A stretch of DNA of 64,000 bases, taken from the NCBI RefSeq assembly GCF_902498185.1, contig NZ_CABVIX010000005.1:124001-188000 (forward strand), read 5' to 3'. A program made the translations under genes and the position numbers. Under the pieces are notes generated by a model, which worked only from the letters and a program-made list of their open reading frames with translations, searched no databases and was not told the origin of the DNA. The stretch comes from Pseudomonas fluorescens. Lineage in GTDB: Bacteria > Pseudomonadota > Gammaproteobacteria > Pseudomonadales > Pseudomonadaceae. Shown in pieces: positions 63,422-64,000 of this stretch (position 1 is its first letter; each line of letters begins with the position of its first letter).

Positions 63422-64000
63422 GTGAAAGGTTTTTCTGGCTGGATTCGACACCCCCATGCACGGCTGGCCAGCCTTGCCGGGCTGGTCCTGGTGCTGCCCG
63501 CCTGCGTGCGCCTGGCATTGGGCTGGTCGGATCCGCACGGTTATCTTTCGGACCTCGCCATTGGCAGCCTGCTGGTGCTGCTGTTGCATCGCCGCGCTGG
63601 CTGGCTGGCCTTCGTGGTACTGCTTTTCTGGGCGGGCCTGACGGTCGCCACCGCCGAGCTGGTCAGCGCGGTGGGCAGGTTGCCCGCCGTGTCCGACCTG
63701 CATTATCTGCTCGACCCAAGCTTCGTCGAAAACTCCACGGGTGGCGGCCTGGCGCATGCCTGGCTGGGCGGCCTCCTTGCAGTCGGTCTGGGGCTCTGGG
63801 CCATGATCCGCTGGGTCAACCGGGCCCGGCCTGACCGTCCCCTGCCCCGGGCGGCCTGGGCCGCACCGCTGCTGTTGCTGGTAGCCCATTGGGGTGCCGA
63901 GCACCTGGCACCCAGCGATGCAGACCAATGGCGCCAGTTCAACCTGCCGCACCAGTTGATGGCGGCGGGCGTCGGCGAGGTACAACGCCAGGCCGAGGAC
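63422..64000 (+). CDS. Membrane protein, probably N-terminal part of a sulfatase/LTA synthase-like enzyme, 3' end off the window
   Basis: The visible 193 codons encode several hydrophobic helices (LASLAGLVLVLPACVRLALGW, LAIGSLLVLLL, LAFVVLLFWAGL), then a loop PSFVENSTGGGLAHAW and another helix. The pattern fits the membrane anchor of LTA-synthase/sulfatase family proteins, but the catalytic domain lies beyond the window. GGAAGG precedes a GTG at 63422, preferred to the in-frame ATG at 63401, which lacks a site. Identification is tentative. Confidence 0.55.
   Translation, partial: MKGFSGWIRHPHARLASLAGLVLVLPACVRLALGWSDPHGYLSDLAIGSLLVLLLHRRAGWLAFVVLLFWAGLTVATAELVSAVGRLPAVSDLHYLLDPSFVENSTGGGLAHAWLGGLLAVGLGLWAMIRWVNRARPDRPLPRAAWAAPLLLLVAHWGAEHLAPSDADQWRQFNLPHQLMAAGVGEVQRQAED

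Overview
The window is about 64 kb of a GC-rich (roughly 60-65 %) gammaproteobacterial chromosome. The malonate decarboxylase cluster (mdcABCDEGH-madLM-mdcR), the many Pseudomonas-type small proteins, the yejABE-like transporter next to a DAHP synthase, and the hbdH / acetoacetyl-CoA synthetase pair point to Pseudomonas, most likely the P. putida group. This assignment is an inference from gene content; no database search was run. No rRNA, tRNA, CRISPR array or prophage was seen.

Layout. 1-12 kb is chromosomal housekeeping and stress genes: a heme-oxygenase-like protein, a KGG-repeat stress protein, an MFS carrier with an aldo/keto reductase, a BASS symporter, an isolated crtZ-like carotenoid hydroxylase, mgtC with a structured leader, a diguanylate cyclase, exonuclease III, DUF4142 and a chromosomal KfrA-like coiled-coil protein. 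12-20.3 kb is the malonate utilisation operon on the minus strand. It has a perfect palindrome upstream of mdcA and the regulator mdcR convergent at its far end. 20.6-26.6 kb holds a solitary tyrosine recombinase and a glycerate/sugar-diacid module: glycerate kinase, a CdaR-type regulator, an MFS carrier and an aldo/keto reductase. 26.7-29 kb holds valine-degradation genes.

29-38.6 kb carries a DAHP synthase gene behind an unusual leader with two aromatic-rich leader peptides, then a parvulin, an ATPase-less YejABE-like peptide transporter, and ketone-body genes (hbdH, acetoacetyl-CoA synthetase) with ecotin between them. 38.7-52 kb contains an autotransporter, a phosphatase, ogt, several tiny disordered proteins, a patch of decayed genes, an ABC-F ATPase, an MFS carrier, a soluble GAF histidine kinase, arfB, and azoR divergent from a LysR regulator. 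A short duplicate of the azoR 3' end lies 2 kb away.

52-58.7 kb is the accessory region and the most interesting part. A module consisting of a structured leader RNA, a 77-residue protein gene and a DUF3077 gene occurs twice in direct orientation. One copy has lost most of its DUF3077 gene. The two leaders keep the same possible pseudoknot and alternative pairings through compensating changes. Between the copies lie an IS256-type transposase scrap, a cysteine hydrolase with an NCS1 permease, and an AAA ATPase gene. That ATPase gene is preceded by two phased four-copy TATAG arrays and flanked by diverged direct repeats of about 80 bp.

58.5-64 kb holds a MazEF-type toxin-antitoxin operon with a third small gene, a secreted type I dehydroquinate dehydratase, DUF1294, uppP, a PnuC/NadR-kinase nicotinamide riboside salvage pair, and the start of a membrane protein that runs off the window.
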